A stretch of DNA of 64,000 nucleotides from Cercis canadensis (Eukaryota > Streptophyta > Magnoliopsida > Fabales > Fabaceae), in contig QAOA01003040.1 in NCBI GenBank assembly GCA_003255065.1, forward strand, positions 89,940 through 153,939. Direction: 5' to 3'. A program made the position numbers and the translations under genes. Each line of letters opens with the position of its first letter. The first letter of the stretch is position 1. Shown here in pieces: positions 1 through 12,420 of this stretch. Under the pieces are notes generated by a model. It saw only the letters and a list, made by a program, of their open reading frames with translations, was not told the DNA's origin and ran no database searches.

Positions 1-186
1 ATGAAACCGCCTCTAATATGCTGAAAAGTCTCTACGAAGATTCAAATAGTTTCTAGAAGACTAACAATTCTTTCATTGTGTTTGCCAAACACTAAAATAG
101 AAGATACTTTGACAACCAGCCTTGTTTTAGTTATTCTTACAGAGAAAGAAAAAGCAAGTAGTGATCAGTTGTAACTGTTCTTGCAG

Positions 187-1562
187 TTATGGATATTGAT
201 TCTGTTGGCACATTTACCATGTGCCATGAAGCACTTAAATATCTCAAGAAAGGAGGACTAGGAAGGAGATCTTCTAGTGGGGGAACAATATTAAATATTA
301 GTGCTACCTTGAATTATACAGCTTCTTGGTATCAAATTCATGTGTCTGCAGCTAAGGTTTGTTGCTCACTTTACTAAATGTTAAAAACATTTGGGTTTGC
401 ACTCAGTTTAAAAATTTGTCTTCTCCAATAGGCAGCTGTTGATGCCACTACAAGAAACTTGGCGCTAGAGTGGGGAACAGACTATGATATTAGAGTCAAT
501 GGGATTGCACCTGGTCCAATTGGTGACACTCCTGGCATGAGTAAACTGGATCCTCAAGAAATAAATAGCAAAGCCAGAGATTACATGCCTTTGTTTAAAC
601 CTGGGGAGAAATGGGATGTTGGCATGGCTGCTCTCTGCCTTGTATCCGATGCAGGTTGGTGACTTTGTCTCTTCATGCAAATATTTAAAATTAGTTTTTC
701 AATCTTGTTGTTATGTTTTTATTGGAAAAATATTCTTGTTTCTAAATGTTCATGATTGTCAACGTAAAAGGAATGTTGTTGCGCACTTTCTTTACCCTTT
801 ATCTTGAACATCTATTTAAACCAAAAGGGTTATCTAGAATTCAGAGTGATTTGTCTGTATAAAATGTCATTTATTTATCTGCTTCTCTCAACCAGCAGCA
901 AGTGCTAGATTAGGAATGTTTTATCAAATGGTAGAAGGGAGGGTATTCAGTACCTTGCGGAACATGTGCAATCCAGTAAGTGGAAATGTGGGGTGAATTT
1001 TTGGGGCTGTTTGACCTGAATGTGCAATCCAGTCTTGGAACGCATTTTCTTATTTCCATTCTTTTAAACTTGGGGTGACATAGTTAGATTCCTTGCACAA
1101 CTAGTGGCGTCTAGGAGTTACTCATGAGGAAGTATATCTGTACTGATTTTTCTGTTTTTGGATAAGTGCTTCAGTAGCTAGTTTAGTGATCTGGTTGTGA
1201 AATCACAGGAATATTAGATTCTTTAGATCATAGGTGATTGGGATGTTGACTTTTTGTTTCCATTACTTCTGTATACTCCCATAGCCTCGTTAAAAGCTGC
1301 GGTGTCTTTAGATCAGTAATATCTATCTCTTTGTGCATTATTTTTGTAATATCCACCTATCTGTTTTCTTTGTCTATGGATACTGAACATCTATGCAAAT
1401 TACGAAGGTCAATTTGTTAACGGCACCACTATGATGGTTGATGGAGGACTATGGTTGAGACGGCCCCGTCATTTACCAAAAGAGGCAGTGAAGCAGCTTT
1501 CACGAGTAGTAGAAAAGAGGTCCAGAAATTCACCAGTTGGTCTTCCAAAAAGCAAGATGTGA
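187..1562 (+). CDS. SDRB: Peroxisomal 2,4-dienoyl-CoA reductase-like SDR, 3' part of gene
   Basis: This is the C-terminal part of a short-chain dehydrogenase/reductase closely resembling plant peroxisomal 2,4-dienoyl-CoA reductase, which reduces dienoyl-CoA intermediates during beta-oxidation of unsaturated fatty acids. Three exons can be traced: 187-356, 432-654 and 1408-1562. All junctions are GT-AG and the reading frame is continuous (phase 0, then phase 1). Visible family motifs are NISATLNYTASWYQIHVSAAK, which contains the SDR lysine, then RVNGIAPGPI, and the C-terminal MMVDGGLWL signature. The protein ends RSRNSPVGLPKSKM followed by TGA. The last three residues, SKM, are a type 1 peroxisomal targeting signal variant. 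Exons coding the Rossmann nucleotide-binding half lie upstream of the window, so the gene is truncated by the edge, not broken. The ATG at 189 is an internal methionine because a splice acceptor (ttgcag) ends at 186. The assignment is from recalled family sequence; confidence in the family is high, in the exact orthologue moderate. Confidence 0.9.
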
Positions 1563-1952
1563 GCCAGAAGAATAAAAATCATATCAGTTTTAGTGATAGT
1601 CCCTATACCCAACAGCCGATCATTTCTCTATATAGATTATTATGGAGGGCATGAAATCCTGTATATTTGATAATTCTCCTGTTGGAGCTTATAAGCTTTG
1701 TATTGAACTTCCTATAGTAATAGAATTCAATGATTAGAACTGAAATGTCATGGGTAGATACAGCGACTGTGAAATTATTTGTCTTTGTAGTTGTAAACAA
1801 ATACCACTGAGTTACTTCATGAGTTCAAATAAGAGTGGATGCAAGTTCAGTTGATACCTTATTTGGGTAGGCATTGGCCATGACCTCGCCTTCATTGGAC
1901 TATCATTTGCACATTATTGTGGTCTGCTAAATTCAATACAATTAATATCTTA

Positions 1953-2053
1953 AGAATTAGGGTATGATTAATATCAGACATTAACTTATATATTGATTTA
2001 CAANAATTACGGTATGATTAATATCAGACATTAACTTATATATTGATTTACAA
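1953..2053. repeat. Direct duplication flanking a single N (probable assembly seam)
   Basis: Bases 1953-2003 and 2005-2053 are almost the same sequence, separated by one N at 2004. The pattern fits two overlapping contig ends joined without being merged. It should not be read as a biological tandem repeat without resequencing. Confidence 0.8.
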
Positions 2054-4868
2054 TGTTGTTAATGAGTCCAACTAGTCTGAACAAACATACTACTCTTGCT
2101 GCTTTATGAGACCTGCAAGCTTACCAAAGGCAACTGCAAATTGAGGAATTGAAAATCCATTATCTGAACAGTTAAATACAAAATTTGATGCATGAGAACA
2201 AAAATTGAATGCAAAGTTACATATAGTCCATTGAAAGCATAAGATATACAAGACTAACAATAACTAGTCACTATAATAGAGAGGGTTTTTTTTTAAAATC
2301 TTTGTAATGACACCAAAATTATGTGGGTTTAATCATAACTCCCCAATTATTTTTGCACCAATTGGCGCCTCAGTCTCACAAAGAAAAAACTCTTATTTTT
2401 ACAAAGAATTTTTTAGATAATTCAACTTTGGCCGCAATTAAATTTAAAATTATACATTGGCCTCCAAGAATTTCTTCTCCCTCCGCCACTAGATTTCATT
2501 TAAGGCCATAGTTCTTGGAAATGGAAATTACAGCAACCGAGTTAGCTAAGGTCACTAGTTTCCTTAGCCTCCAAAGCTCTTTTTTTTTTTTTCAATTTCC
2601 TTCTTGGATCACTTCTAGAAAAATAAGCCCACTGGTTTTCTTTCTCAAATTGTCTGAAATCCATAAGGCCCATTGTAGCTTCTTCTAGTTGTTTGGACCC
2701 AGTCTCCTAATGGTTCACAGTGTATTCTTTATTCTGTTTTTCCTTTTCACTGTTGCTGTAGTTGTGCGTAGTTGACCAAAAATATAAAGTAGTTGTACAT
2801 ACATATCTAATTGCAATAATTCTCTCTTTCAAACAAAATAAATAAAATGCATTTACACTAATTTATGATTTTTAAATTGCAAAGTGACCACAAATTCCAT
2901 GCCTTTACCTTATTTTCTTTTCTTTTTTTTTAAATGAAGTATGAACAAATGATAATACCATGACTTCTAATTGAATTTCGTAAAAAGAAATTGACTTACT
3001 TTAGTGGCTGACATGTTTTAAATAGAATGAGCTTGACAAATCAAACACGGTCTCAACCCAGAATAGTTCATAGGTCAAGCAATTTCCTATTTGACGACTC
3101 TGAAAGGGAAAAAAAAAACACAATCAATTCTTTTTCTTTTTCTTCCATAGAATCTGAATTTAGCTCTTTTTGTAGCCATAATTTTCTTTGACTCCATTGC
3201 TACTAGAAGAAGTAAAGGCATGAAAGTTGTGGAGGTTGAGTTAGGTAATAGAAATTCAATTCTCATCATTGAAAAAAGAACAAAACAAAAGAAAAGGTAT
3301 TAGTATGTAATCTTAGACCAAATTTTTCAATGACTCAGAATTTTATCACCTTCTTACCCTGTCTTGGTCAATTTTGTGGGGATTGGACAATCCCCCAACA
3401 ACCTTAAAATTAAATGATTTAGTTAGCAAATTTTACTCTAATAGAAAACGTTGAAATGGATCATCTTTATTTGATTATATAATGGTACAGAGATTTGAAT
3501 ACAAGTAGCATTTCTCAAATTAAGTACACCAATTCTGAATTAATGGTGGATTCACAGGCAAAACCTGAAATGAATGTCTTAATTGATAAGTGGTGAGGTG
3601 GATATATAGAAGGATCAAAGTATGAAAAGTTTGAAGTTTCATTTTGTCAAATATTAAACAACATTTTAATGTTTTGTTCATCATAGATATAATTATTATA
3701 CTAATCATAAACACAATGACACCGTCACCATGCAACCACTACCATTTGAATCTAAATTATAATGTTTAATTTTGTCAGCTGGAAACCAAAAATTCCACTC
3801 TGAATCATTGTTTGTTTCCCTTTGATTTTTCTACTCAAAGATTCAACGGATAAGAATTAAGATATTGAAAGGTGTCTCAAAGTCAAAAAGCATTTTCGTT
3901 TTACATATCTCAACGCTTGGCAGCATCTATTACTTCCCTTCAAAATGCATATATATGATATATCATTGCTACTTGCGTGTTGAAGATGGCAGCTACACCA
4001 TCACCATGGCATGGAGTTTGGTACCACAAATTAAGACACGCATTCATAACGTCATTATTTTTTGGCCCTATTCTAGTGTTTGCGTTGTTGAGATCTATCT
4101 AAGTGACAATGCACACCAAATCTAATCAAATTCAAAGCAATAATGATTCAAAAAGGTATGGTTGATATTGTTGGAAGGTACAAACTAGATGGCTATTCAA
4201 TAATTTTTAAATGAAGCTAGCTATTGATAAGAACTCAATCACAAGAGTTAGAATTCCCATAGTACAATATGTATATATATAAAATATTAAGCCCTATTAT
4301 TGGTGACAATCGAAGTTGGATGGCTTAATTTAATTATTTACAATGCACATATAAATGTGAAGAATGTACATATGCTTTCTGTAAGTACAAGAAAAAATGA
4401 AAAAAAAAAAAAGGAGTTTTCACCATTCTATTGCATCTTTAATGAACTTTTTTTTCTATGGAAAGTGAGATAAAAAAAAATATGAAAATTGAGATGAACA
4501 TGTTCTGTTTAAACAATGATATATTATGCACATATGAGCATTGTTGTTATTTTCATTAAACTAGCTGCTGTTTACTGTTGGAAACTATTTTAAAATACCC
4601 ATGTTCGACTTTCTTTGAAGACAAATGAAAAACAATATGTGGGTAGAAGGTAGAAATACAAAAATTCTGTATGTTGAGAACGTGTATAGGACATTGTCTC
4701 TAGGATTTAACTAAGCACTCATAAAATAATATTATGGATCATCACTTATTTATAATAAATGATCTAAATCATTGTGTCTATTTAATTTAAACAGACACAG
4801 TTTCTGCAAATAGACACCATTGTGTCGTATAGAAAGGTATATCTGTTAGATTTAATTTAAACAGACAT

Positions 4869-4948
4869 AACATTTTGAAATGAAATAATAATTATATTTT
4901 AGACAGTTAACATTTTGAAATGAAATAATAATTATATTTTAGACAGTT
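4869..4948. repeat. Perfect 40-bp tandem duplication
   Basis: The 40-bp unit starting aacattttgaaatgaaataa occurs at 4869-4908 and again immediately at 4909-4948 with no difference. It is non-coding and probably a recent replication-slippage or repair duplication. Confidence 0.85.
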
Positions 4949-5347
4949 ATTCTAATCTAGAATAAAATAAATGTGGAATAACCTTTAAGCAATATGAGAT
5001 TTTAGTTTTTTATAAATTAACTTGATTTGTCCAACAAAAAATAGTCTAAACATTCGCAAACTTTTGTTTAACACAATTTTAGGGTGTGCTTGATAAGAGA
5101 AAGGAAAAACCAGAAAGTGAAAAAAAAAATATAAATAGATAAATAGAATCAAAATCAGCTTTTTTTTTTTAATATTGTTTATTAGCATGTGATATAGAAA
5201 TTAGATAAATAAATAATTCAAATTAATATTCAACTCTGTTATTTTGTAAGGGTAAAAACAGAAATTTAATTACTTCTTATTACTTATAAGTTTAATAAAA
5301 ATATAAGGGTGAACTAGTAGAAGTATATAAAAAATAACAGCTTGTAA

Positions 5348-5383
<36 letters not shown>

Positions 5384-7031
5384 TAGCAGCTACTCAATGT
5401 TTTCATTGTTTTATTTTTTTTCGAAAAAATACGCAATAATTTATGTTCATTCTTCATCTCTTTCACTCCTTTTCCTTTCAGTTTCCAGTAAGCGCACCTT
5501 ACATCTTCTTATAAGTGAATTCTTATAAGTTTTTTTTTTTTTTCAATTTGATGTGATCATAACTATATAACCATTTAATTTATATTTGGGTATGTATCAT
5601 TATAAGATAGGCCATAGAGAAGCATTTGAAGATTTATAATAGAGCAGCACGATTGTAACACGTTGAGTTTCTAAGCACTACAGGTAAGTACTCATTTCCA
5701 AACTTGCCGCACTACATAAATTAATTATATCCAATTCAGCAATCCAAAGTAAAGGCCAAATCAATGAAATAAATAAATATAGCTACGGAAAGCATATAAA
5801 ACCTTTTTGTTTTGTTTTTTGTTTGATGTGGCATATATAACCTCTGTTAAGGGATGGGGTTTTTTTTTCTGAGAATTTAGTTGGAAGTTTTTGTACGTAA
5901 ACACAACTTATCTCCATCCCTACCAATAAAGCACCCAACCCAAATTATTTTATCCAAAAATAAAGTTAAATAGGATAGACTCATGAAATTTGTGTATATA
6001 TCCTTCTTTCTAGAATCAGAGTACAAAGTCAGATGGTTCCATTTAAATTTTTTTTTGTTAAATTCAAAATTTATGATGTGTAATTTGTATAAAGTTTATT
6101 GATATCTTTTGTGTATTTTTTTTTTTTTTTNTTTTTTTTGTATTTTGACTACAACTTTGAATTTAAACACAAAATTTACAAATTTTGAGGTCGACCTCAA
6201 TACCACTCGACCACATGTCGTTTGATTATATCTTCTGTGTATATATCATTACTCCTTCACCCAAATCTTGTGGACATTGGATATTGATGGTGCAACAAGT
6301 GACTTTGTTCACAATATTGCTTTATTTTATGAAATATTTTGCACTAAAAACATAGTAGTCAAACACTTAATATTTGAGAATGGGTGATGACCATATTCCC
6401 ACCATGCATATTAAGTGATTTCACTTTTCATGAAACCTTAAATCTTATCCAAAATCTAAGAAGAAGCATCACAAATCCAATTTACTTTCTCTGGACAAAT
6501 TAAGAACGATGGAAGAAAACAGAAAAGGGAAAGGAAGGGTATGGAGCTAGAAGCAGAAAAATGTAAAAAGGTGGTTGGTAGGTATGTGTATGTTTCTTGG
6601 TTAACAAGCTTCTCATTAACTCAAAAATTGTCATTCCCTTCTTTTGACAAATTGTGAATTAATCAAGCCACAAAAGATGTTGAATATCTAGTTTTCCAAG
6701 CTTCTTTGATTATGATGCACATGATAAGAAGCACATTCACATGGGTTATGGGATAAATATATACATTCATTGGCTTACAAATTTATTTAGATACCCCACT
6801 TGACCAAGCCATTGGTGCCCCTTAACTTAAACCTGTTTCCCACATGCAATAAAGCAGCAGGTAAGATAGGTTTTTTGGCCTCAACAATCAGCACCCATCA
6901 AATTTGCAAATCACACTCTTTCAAATAGTTGAAAAGTTGGCTTCCCCTCAACTCCTGCACAAATTGTGGGGTCTTCTGGTCCTCCACTTACAGGTGAAAG
7001 CCTAGGAATTTTGAACTCTTCCACACCATTC

Positions 7032-7090
7032 ACCTATCAGAAAGTCTTCCCAGGCACTATNACCTATCAGAAAGTCTTCCTAGGCACTAT
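7032..7090. repeat. 29-bp direct duplication around a single N
   Basis: The sequence starting acctatcagaaagtcttcc is present on both sides of the N at 7061 with one mismatch. As at 2004, this looks like an unmerged contig overlap, not a real repeat. Confidence 0.8.
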
Positions 7091-7313
7091 GTATCATGTA
7101 TAATCTGCTTTAATTAATTTAAAAATTCTAAGTATATTTATTTATTAAAATTTAGATGAATTTAGTCAAATCATATATATAGTATCTTGTATGCCCAATA
7201 TAAACTTATGTGAGAGTAAATAATATTACTCTTTTAAAAATTTAAGGAATTTTGAATTCTTTCATACCATTTAACGTAAGAGAAAATCTTCTTACACACT
7301 ATGTATGATAATG

Positions 7314-7505
7314 TTGGATCTAATTTGTAAAAAAAAATAAAAATTAAGCACATTGAGTTAAATTTAAATCAGTGTAACAACGTGTGGGATCTAATTTTAA
7401 AAAAAAAAATTAAAATCTATTGAGTTAAATTTAAATTAGTGTGATAACATGTGGGATCTAATTTGCAACAAAACAAATTAAGTATATTGAGTTAAATTTA
7501 AATTA
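7314..7505. repeat. Threefold tandem repeat, unit about 70 bp
   Basis: Three adjacent diverged copies begin at about 7314, 7385 and 7453. Each starts with ggatctaattt, runs through an A-rich stretch, and contains attgagttaaatttaaat. The copies differ by substitutions and small indels, so they are old enough to be genuine. They are non-coding. Confidence 0.75.
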
Positions 7506-9044
7506 TTACATATGCACCACTATAAACTAAAATGAGAATTCTCAATACGTAAATAGATTGTTGTCTCCACACCATTCACCTCACGAATAACAAATAATAA
7601 GATAATTGTGCAATAGCCAAGTCCCATGTGTCCATCACCATGTTGGAAAAATATTAGTAAGTTATAAAAAGTAATCACAATAATATTATACTAATTTGAC
7701 TAAGGAATATCTATCTCTTAGATGTCTATCATGGATGTTTCCCTTCACAAATTAATTAAAAGGATTAATTATTATTTCTTGGTATTCTAAAAGTGGGGTG
7801 TTGTGAAATCATGAGTGAAGTAAGACACAAAACGTAGCACAAATCATTGGGTGACATACAACAGTGGCAGTTGAACTTTCTATTTAGGTGATTAGGTCAT
7901 GTCTTTTTCTTTTGGCCTAAGAGTTCCCAATGGGTAATGGGTCCATGGTCGGTTGCATATTTTAATCATGAGCTTTGCTTTTGCATGCGATGTGCTGTGT
8001 CTCTTTGTATGACCACCCGCAGGCCTCAGATAACATTGAGAGCCAACGCATGCCTTGCATGAATTATCAACTTTCATGTCCTTTTGGTGCTGCCTTAATC
8101 ATAGAAAATGATGTCCTTGTCTTTTCCCTTGTATTAATTTAATTGCTTAATCTCATTTTAATTTCTTTCCCTTTCAATTAATAAGTATCTATTCTGACAC
8201 AAGAATATATATTGAAAACAAAAGAAAAGAAAACGTCTCTTTTAATTGTTAGCTTTTTCATACTTTTGCTTCGGTATTTTACTATTGGAAGCAACTAATG
8301 ATAACTACTTCTCATGTGGTTTTTCACACTTACTTTTGTTCTATATTTTATAAGAAAAGTATTGATTGGTATAATTGATTTTTTTTTGGTTACATAAGAA
8401 CGTAACGTACATACTAGAAAAAAAAAATACATGATAAAAATAAAATTCATAACAACAAATTATTTAATTCTTATGACTAAAGGAGGTGTCATTACACCCG
8501 AATTATGACTAAATGAAGTGTCATTAGACCCACAGGTCATTGACGATATAATTGATTATTTATGTCATAGGCTTTTTCCTTTTTATTTCTTACCAAAATA
8601 TAGTCAAATGTTGATGCTAAACTAGAACTAAAGCCAATGATTTGGGAAGAAATTTAATGGGAATAATAGAAGAACAAAGAGAGGATGAGGGGAATGATTG
8701 TAAAGGTCAAATTTTAAAAGGAAAAATTACTAAAGTTTGCATTATGCATGAACCTTTATCTCATATGATTGAGGTGGGTATATATGCTTTTCTAGGAATA
8801 ACATCAGAAGGGAAGAGAACATAAGAAATGGAAAATAATTCTTCCAACAAAACAGAGAGAAAATTTATTACACTGTAAATATTAAAGCAGCTATCATGCA
8901 TGATTCCATTTTCAACTAGGTTTTTGCACCTAGAAATATAGTACATAAGAGAAGACAAAAAACAAAGTGATTAATTACTTGATCTGCCCAGAGTTTGTGT
9001 CGTAATTAAATAAAATAGTAAGCTGTGAGGTTATGCTAATCATT

Positions 9045-9072
<28 letters not shown>

Positions 9073-9078
<6 letters not shown>

Positions 9079-9216
9079 TACGTAATCGCAAACGCTTCAA
9101 ATTAGTACGGATATTATAGAAATTTAATTGTTAATATCTTATATATATATATAGTGTACGTAATCGCAAACGCTTCAAATTAGTACGGATATTATAGAAA
9201 TTTAATTGTTAATATC
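9073..9216. repeat. Exact 66-bp repeat in tandem with TA spacer
   Basis: A 66-bp sequence beginning atagtgtacgtaatcgcaaa is present at 9073-9138 and again, unchanged, at 9151-9216. Each copy is preceded by a run of TA dinucleotides. The TA run probably mediated the duplication, or the assembler mis-resolved it. Confidence 0.85.
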
Positions 9217-10595
9217 CTAATAACATTCTCAAACACAGGGGCCACTTGATGATGTGTTCTACAGGCTTCTTTCATGGAAGTGGTCACTCGAATTTGTGAG
9301 TGTATATATTTTGTTTAATGATTTTCAATGTGAAAGGAATAGACATGTCTTGAGAGTTCTATTGAAGATGTCAATACAGATAAATAATTTATTTAAGGAA
9401 TTTTTATTATTTTTTCTTGAATTAAAATTGAAATTGAAAGAACTCTTATAACTTAGCCTCGGTTGTGTTTTTAGTGATTGAGCAGATAAAGCGAAGTAAA
9501 AGAGCAAGACTAATTAATAATCCAATTTCAATAATTTCTTATTTATGCCAAAATAATTTTCTACCCCTCTGATTTTGTGTTTTTTTTTTTAATCTCTATT
9601 ATTGCTTGGAATCATGCTTGAAAGAAAGATAAACAAAGGCTAATCTGAAACACTAATAGGGTAGGAGTGATACTCTAATTTTTTTTAATCAAGAGCAATA
9701 TTAGAGTTAACTATCATGAAAACAGAACACATGTGTGTATTTGTCATTGTAAAGTGCAAAGGGCTAGTACTGTCATTAATTAACTATTATGAAAAGTGTA
9801 CTTGGCTCGTGCATACTCATAATTGGGGTTGTAAAAGGAGTAGCCCACTTTAGGGGACATGTTTATCAAAATGGCATTCCTGTCCCTTTGGGGTCTCAAT
9901 CCCATTTGGTACCTCCTAGTCCCACGGGAAACAAAGGCAGCTCCCATAGTTTTTCAGTTTTCATTTAAAAATTATTCCCATTCCCACACCCATAAATGAA
10001 CCTCCACCCCCAATTTCTGCCTCTTCTCTCACCTCTTAACTCTCCCTCATCATGAATCACTGGCCATGTGTGGTGCAACTCTTTAAGAATGAAATCATTA
10101 AAAAGTGGTAAATACACATTAATTTAAAGTCCTCCCCTTTTCTGAAAAGCAGCCTTGAACCATGCCCTCCACACCTTATGACCTAAGACCACACCCACCT
10201 AACTATAATCAATTTTGCACCAACAATCAAGAAATTGATTCTTGCAAAATTTTAAAAAAAATTTGTGAAATAGTACAATAGATAGGGAGAGAGAGGTTTT
10301 CTAATACAACCAGTGTCATTTCCTTTCTCTTTGATTTTTCTTTACTCACTGTCTAAATTTTGTCTTCTCCTTTCTTTATGATTCCATCAATACAAAAATC
10401 AGATAGAAAATATAACAAGAGATAAAATCTCAAAGGGTACCAAAAAAAAAAAAAAACTTGATTACCAGAATCTCACATCAATAAAAAGTATTCAGTCCCT
10501 CATAACTTCCCTATGTACAAAACTTGCAAGAATCAAGACCACCACCAACCATTCTGCAGCACTCAATATTTGCACTATCTGTAATCAACCAAAAT

Positions 10596-12077
10596 TCAAG
10601 ATGCTGTGGAGGGGTGAGGATGGGGTTGGGTGTGAGCAAATGGATAAAACCTGGGTTTGCCAAAGGGGAATCCGATGGATTTGGAGGTGGGGTCAATGGT
10701 TTTGGCAGTGGCTGTGGTGGTCATAGCTCCTCCTGTATTGGTGGTGGTGGTGGTGGTGGAAGGAGTTGCAGAGGAAGTGGTAGTGGAATTGGTAGCAACC
10801 CTCTCACAAGAAGGGCACATGGTCAAGGTAGTAGCTGGTAATTGCATGTAGAATGGGTTTGAAGTCTTCAAAGCTCTTAATTCTTGAAGCTCCTTGTGAA
10901 GCCTCCTATTCTCTTCAGTCAATGTCTCACAGCACCTCTTCAAGTACTCACAGTCCACTTCTGTCTGCTTCAACTTGGTCCTGCATGCACCAAAAAACCA
11001 ATTATAAACAATCTTTGAAGAAACCCAACAACTCAAAAGCTCAATCTGCTTATTCCAATTCCAATTTATCATATAAAAGGAAAAAAAAAAAAAGAGTGCT
11101 TTTTGAGAATCTGCAATAGCAAAAGTACCTTGCTCTTCTGTTTTGGAACCAAACTTCTACTTGGCGAGGGCGAAGATTGAGCTGTTTTGCAAGAGCAAGC
11201 TTTTGTTTCTGCATAAAAAATTGCATTGCATCCCACTATTACTTTCAGAGGAAACAAAACAAACAAATAATAGGCAAACAAGAAATGAGTATGAGTTTTT
11301 TGATGCTTACTGGGTTAAGAGTATTGTGCTCTTTGAAGCTCTCTTCAAGAAACGCAGATTGTTCTTTGGAGAGCCTGAGCTTCTTCCTAGTGCTACCACC
11401 GTTGTCATCTTCATCACTTGCTCTAGAAGAAGCCCTCTGATCATAAGCCTCATCATCAGAGTGATCCCTCTTGCCGTTACAGTTCCCTGAGCCACTGAAA
11501 CTCCCTCCTCTGCTATATATACAGAGATCCATCTGAAACGACGATGCTGCGCTGTTGGGAGAGGATGACACCGCTGCCCCTTCCTCTACCTCCACCGCCG
11601 CCGCCGCCGGCAGCCTGTTCACGTCCAAGCCCCTTGAAGAACCAACCTCAGCTGAACTCCCTGCATGAACAAACACTATCAGAATCAGCAACAAAAACTA
11701 TGCAGAAGAATCAAAGAGAGCATAAAAATTGGATCTTTACCATTTTCTGAAGGAGGAGGCCATGGGAAGGAAAGCTGGGAAAGTGGGTTACGAACTATGA
11801 CCACAGGGGTGTGAGGAAGAAGATCAAGCTGAACTGGGTTATTGCTGGATTTGGGAGAGAGACTGTGATGTTCATGGCCTTTATGAGTGCTCTTGTTTTC
11901 TTTCTTATTTGCTTCTTCTTCTTCTGCTTCTTCTTCTGCTTCTTCTTTTTCTCTGCTAATTGGACCAATCGACAAGGTGGTGTTGAAGCCTAACCCCAAT
12001 TGGTTAGAAGCTTCACGAGGCTTTCCCATGAACTCAAATGGCTTTGAAGATTCTCCTAAACTCAAACCAAGCTCCAT
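10596..12077 (-). CDS. HAT14: HD-Zip class II transcription factor, HAT14-like
   Basis: This gene encodes a nuclear homeodomain-leucine zipper class II transcription factor of about 383 residues. Four exons on the minus strand join in frame: 12077-11741, 11660-11311, 11208-11129 and 10980-10596, all with GT-AG junctions. The N-terminus MELGLSLG contains an LxLxL repression-type motif. An acidic Glu/Ala-rich tract and a Ser-rich linker follow. The homeodomain starts at [18 protein letters not shown] and includes helix 3 [11 protein letters not shown], split by the exon 3/4 intron. The adjoining leucine zipper runs from [15 protein letters not shown] to about ELRALK. The class II hallmark CPSCE follows in [10 protein letters not shown], and then a Thr/Ser-rich tail. 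Class II factors are known repressors that bind CAAT(C/G)ATTG-type sites and often act in shade and auxin responses. The start codon is chosen because MELGLSLG matches the family N-terminus. HAT14 is the closest family member I recall; ATHB2/HAT3-type relatives are less similar at the N-terminus. Confidence 0.95.
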
Positions 12078-12420
12078 GATCTTGTTGTTCTCTGCTGCAT
12101 ATGCAATTTCAAGGTGAAAGGTAGGAGTAGTGGAGAAAGGGGTTAATGGTTTTGGACTGAGAATGCCTTATTGAAAGGAGCACTCCTTATAAATTATAGA
12201 CAGGTGAGAAAGAGTCTAACTTGATCATAGGAAGACACAAATAGTCACTTTTGATTAGTTTATTTGTTTTTTTATTTGGAAGAATTAATTAGTGGGCATT
12301 TCTTTTCCTATAAAATAAAAGAAGAAATTCTTTTTGGGTCTGTACAAGAATAGGTGTTTGACCGACAAAGCTTACCAAGGTTGACAAACACACGTGAGTG
12401 AAACCCTATTTTTATGAGGG
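12078..12420 (-). promoter_or_regulatory. HAT14-like gene upstream region with TATA box and G-box
   Basis: On the minus strand a TATA-like element (tataatttataagg) lies at about 12186-12199, roughly 110 bp before the start codon, leaving room for a short 5' UTR. A perfect palindromic G-box, CACGTG, lies at 12391-12396, about 315 bp upstream. G-boxes are bound by bHLH (PIF) and bZIP factors. Several HD-Zip II genes are shade-induced through PIFs, so control of this gene through the G-box is plausible but inferred. Confidence 0.5.

Larger units (their letters stand above)
1563..10595. other. AT-rich intergenic region without recognisable gene
   Basis: About 9 kb of AT-rich DNA lies between the SDR gene and the convergent HD-Zip gene. 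Short open frames occur, but none has plant protein-family motifs or credible exon structure. The region contains homopolymer runs, TA microsatellites (about 5352-5381 and 9049-9075), several short tandem duplications listed separately, and three single-N gap marks. The first few hundred bases should include the 3' UTR of the SDR gene, and the last few hundred the 3' UTR of the HD-Zip gene. Confidence 0.7.

Noticed and set aside
1-63. ATG at the very first base as a possible start of the SDR gene
   Set aside because: The frame stops soon and lacks family sequence. The first supported exon begins after the acceptor at 186, so the start of the gene lies outside the window.
10524-11119. Plus-strand Gly-rich and Val-rich frames opposite the HAT14-like gene
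   Set aside because: They are antisense shadows of the ACC/ACT-rich C-terminal exon of the HD-Zip gene.
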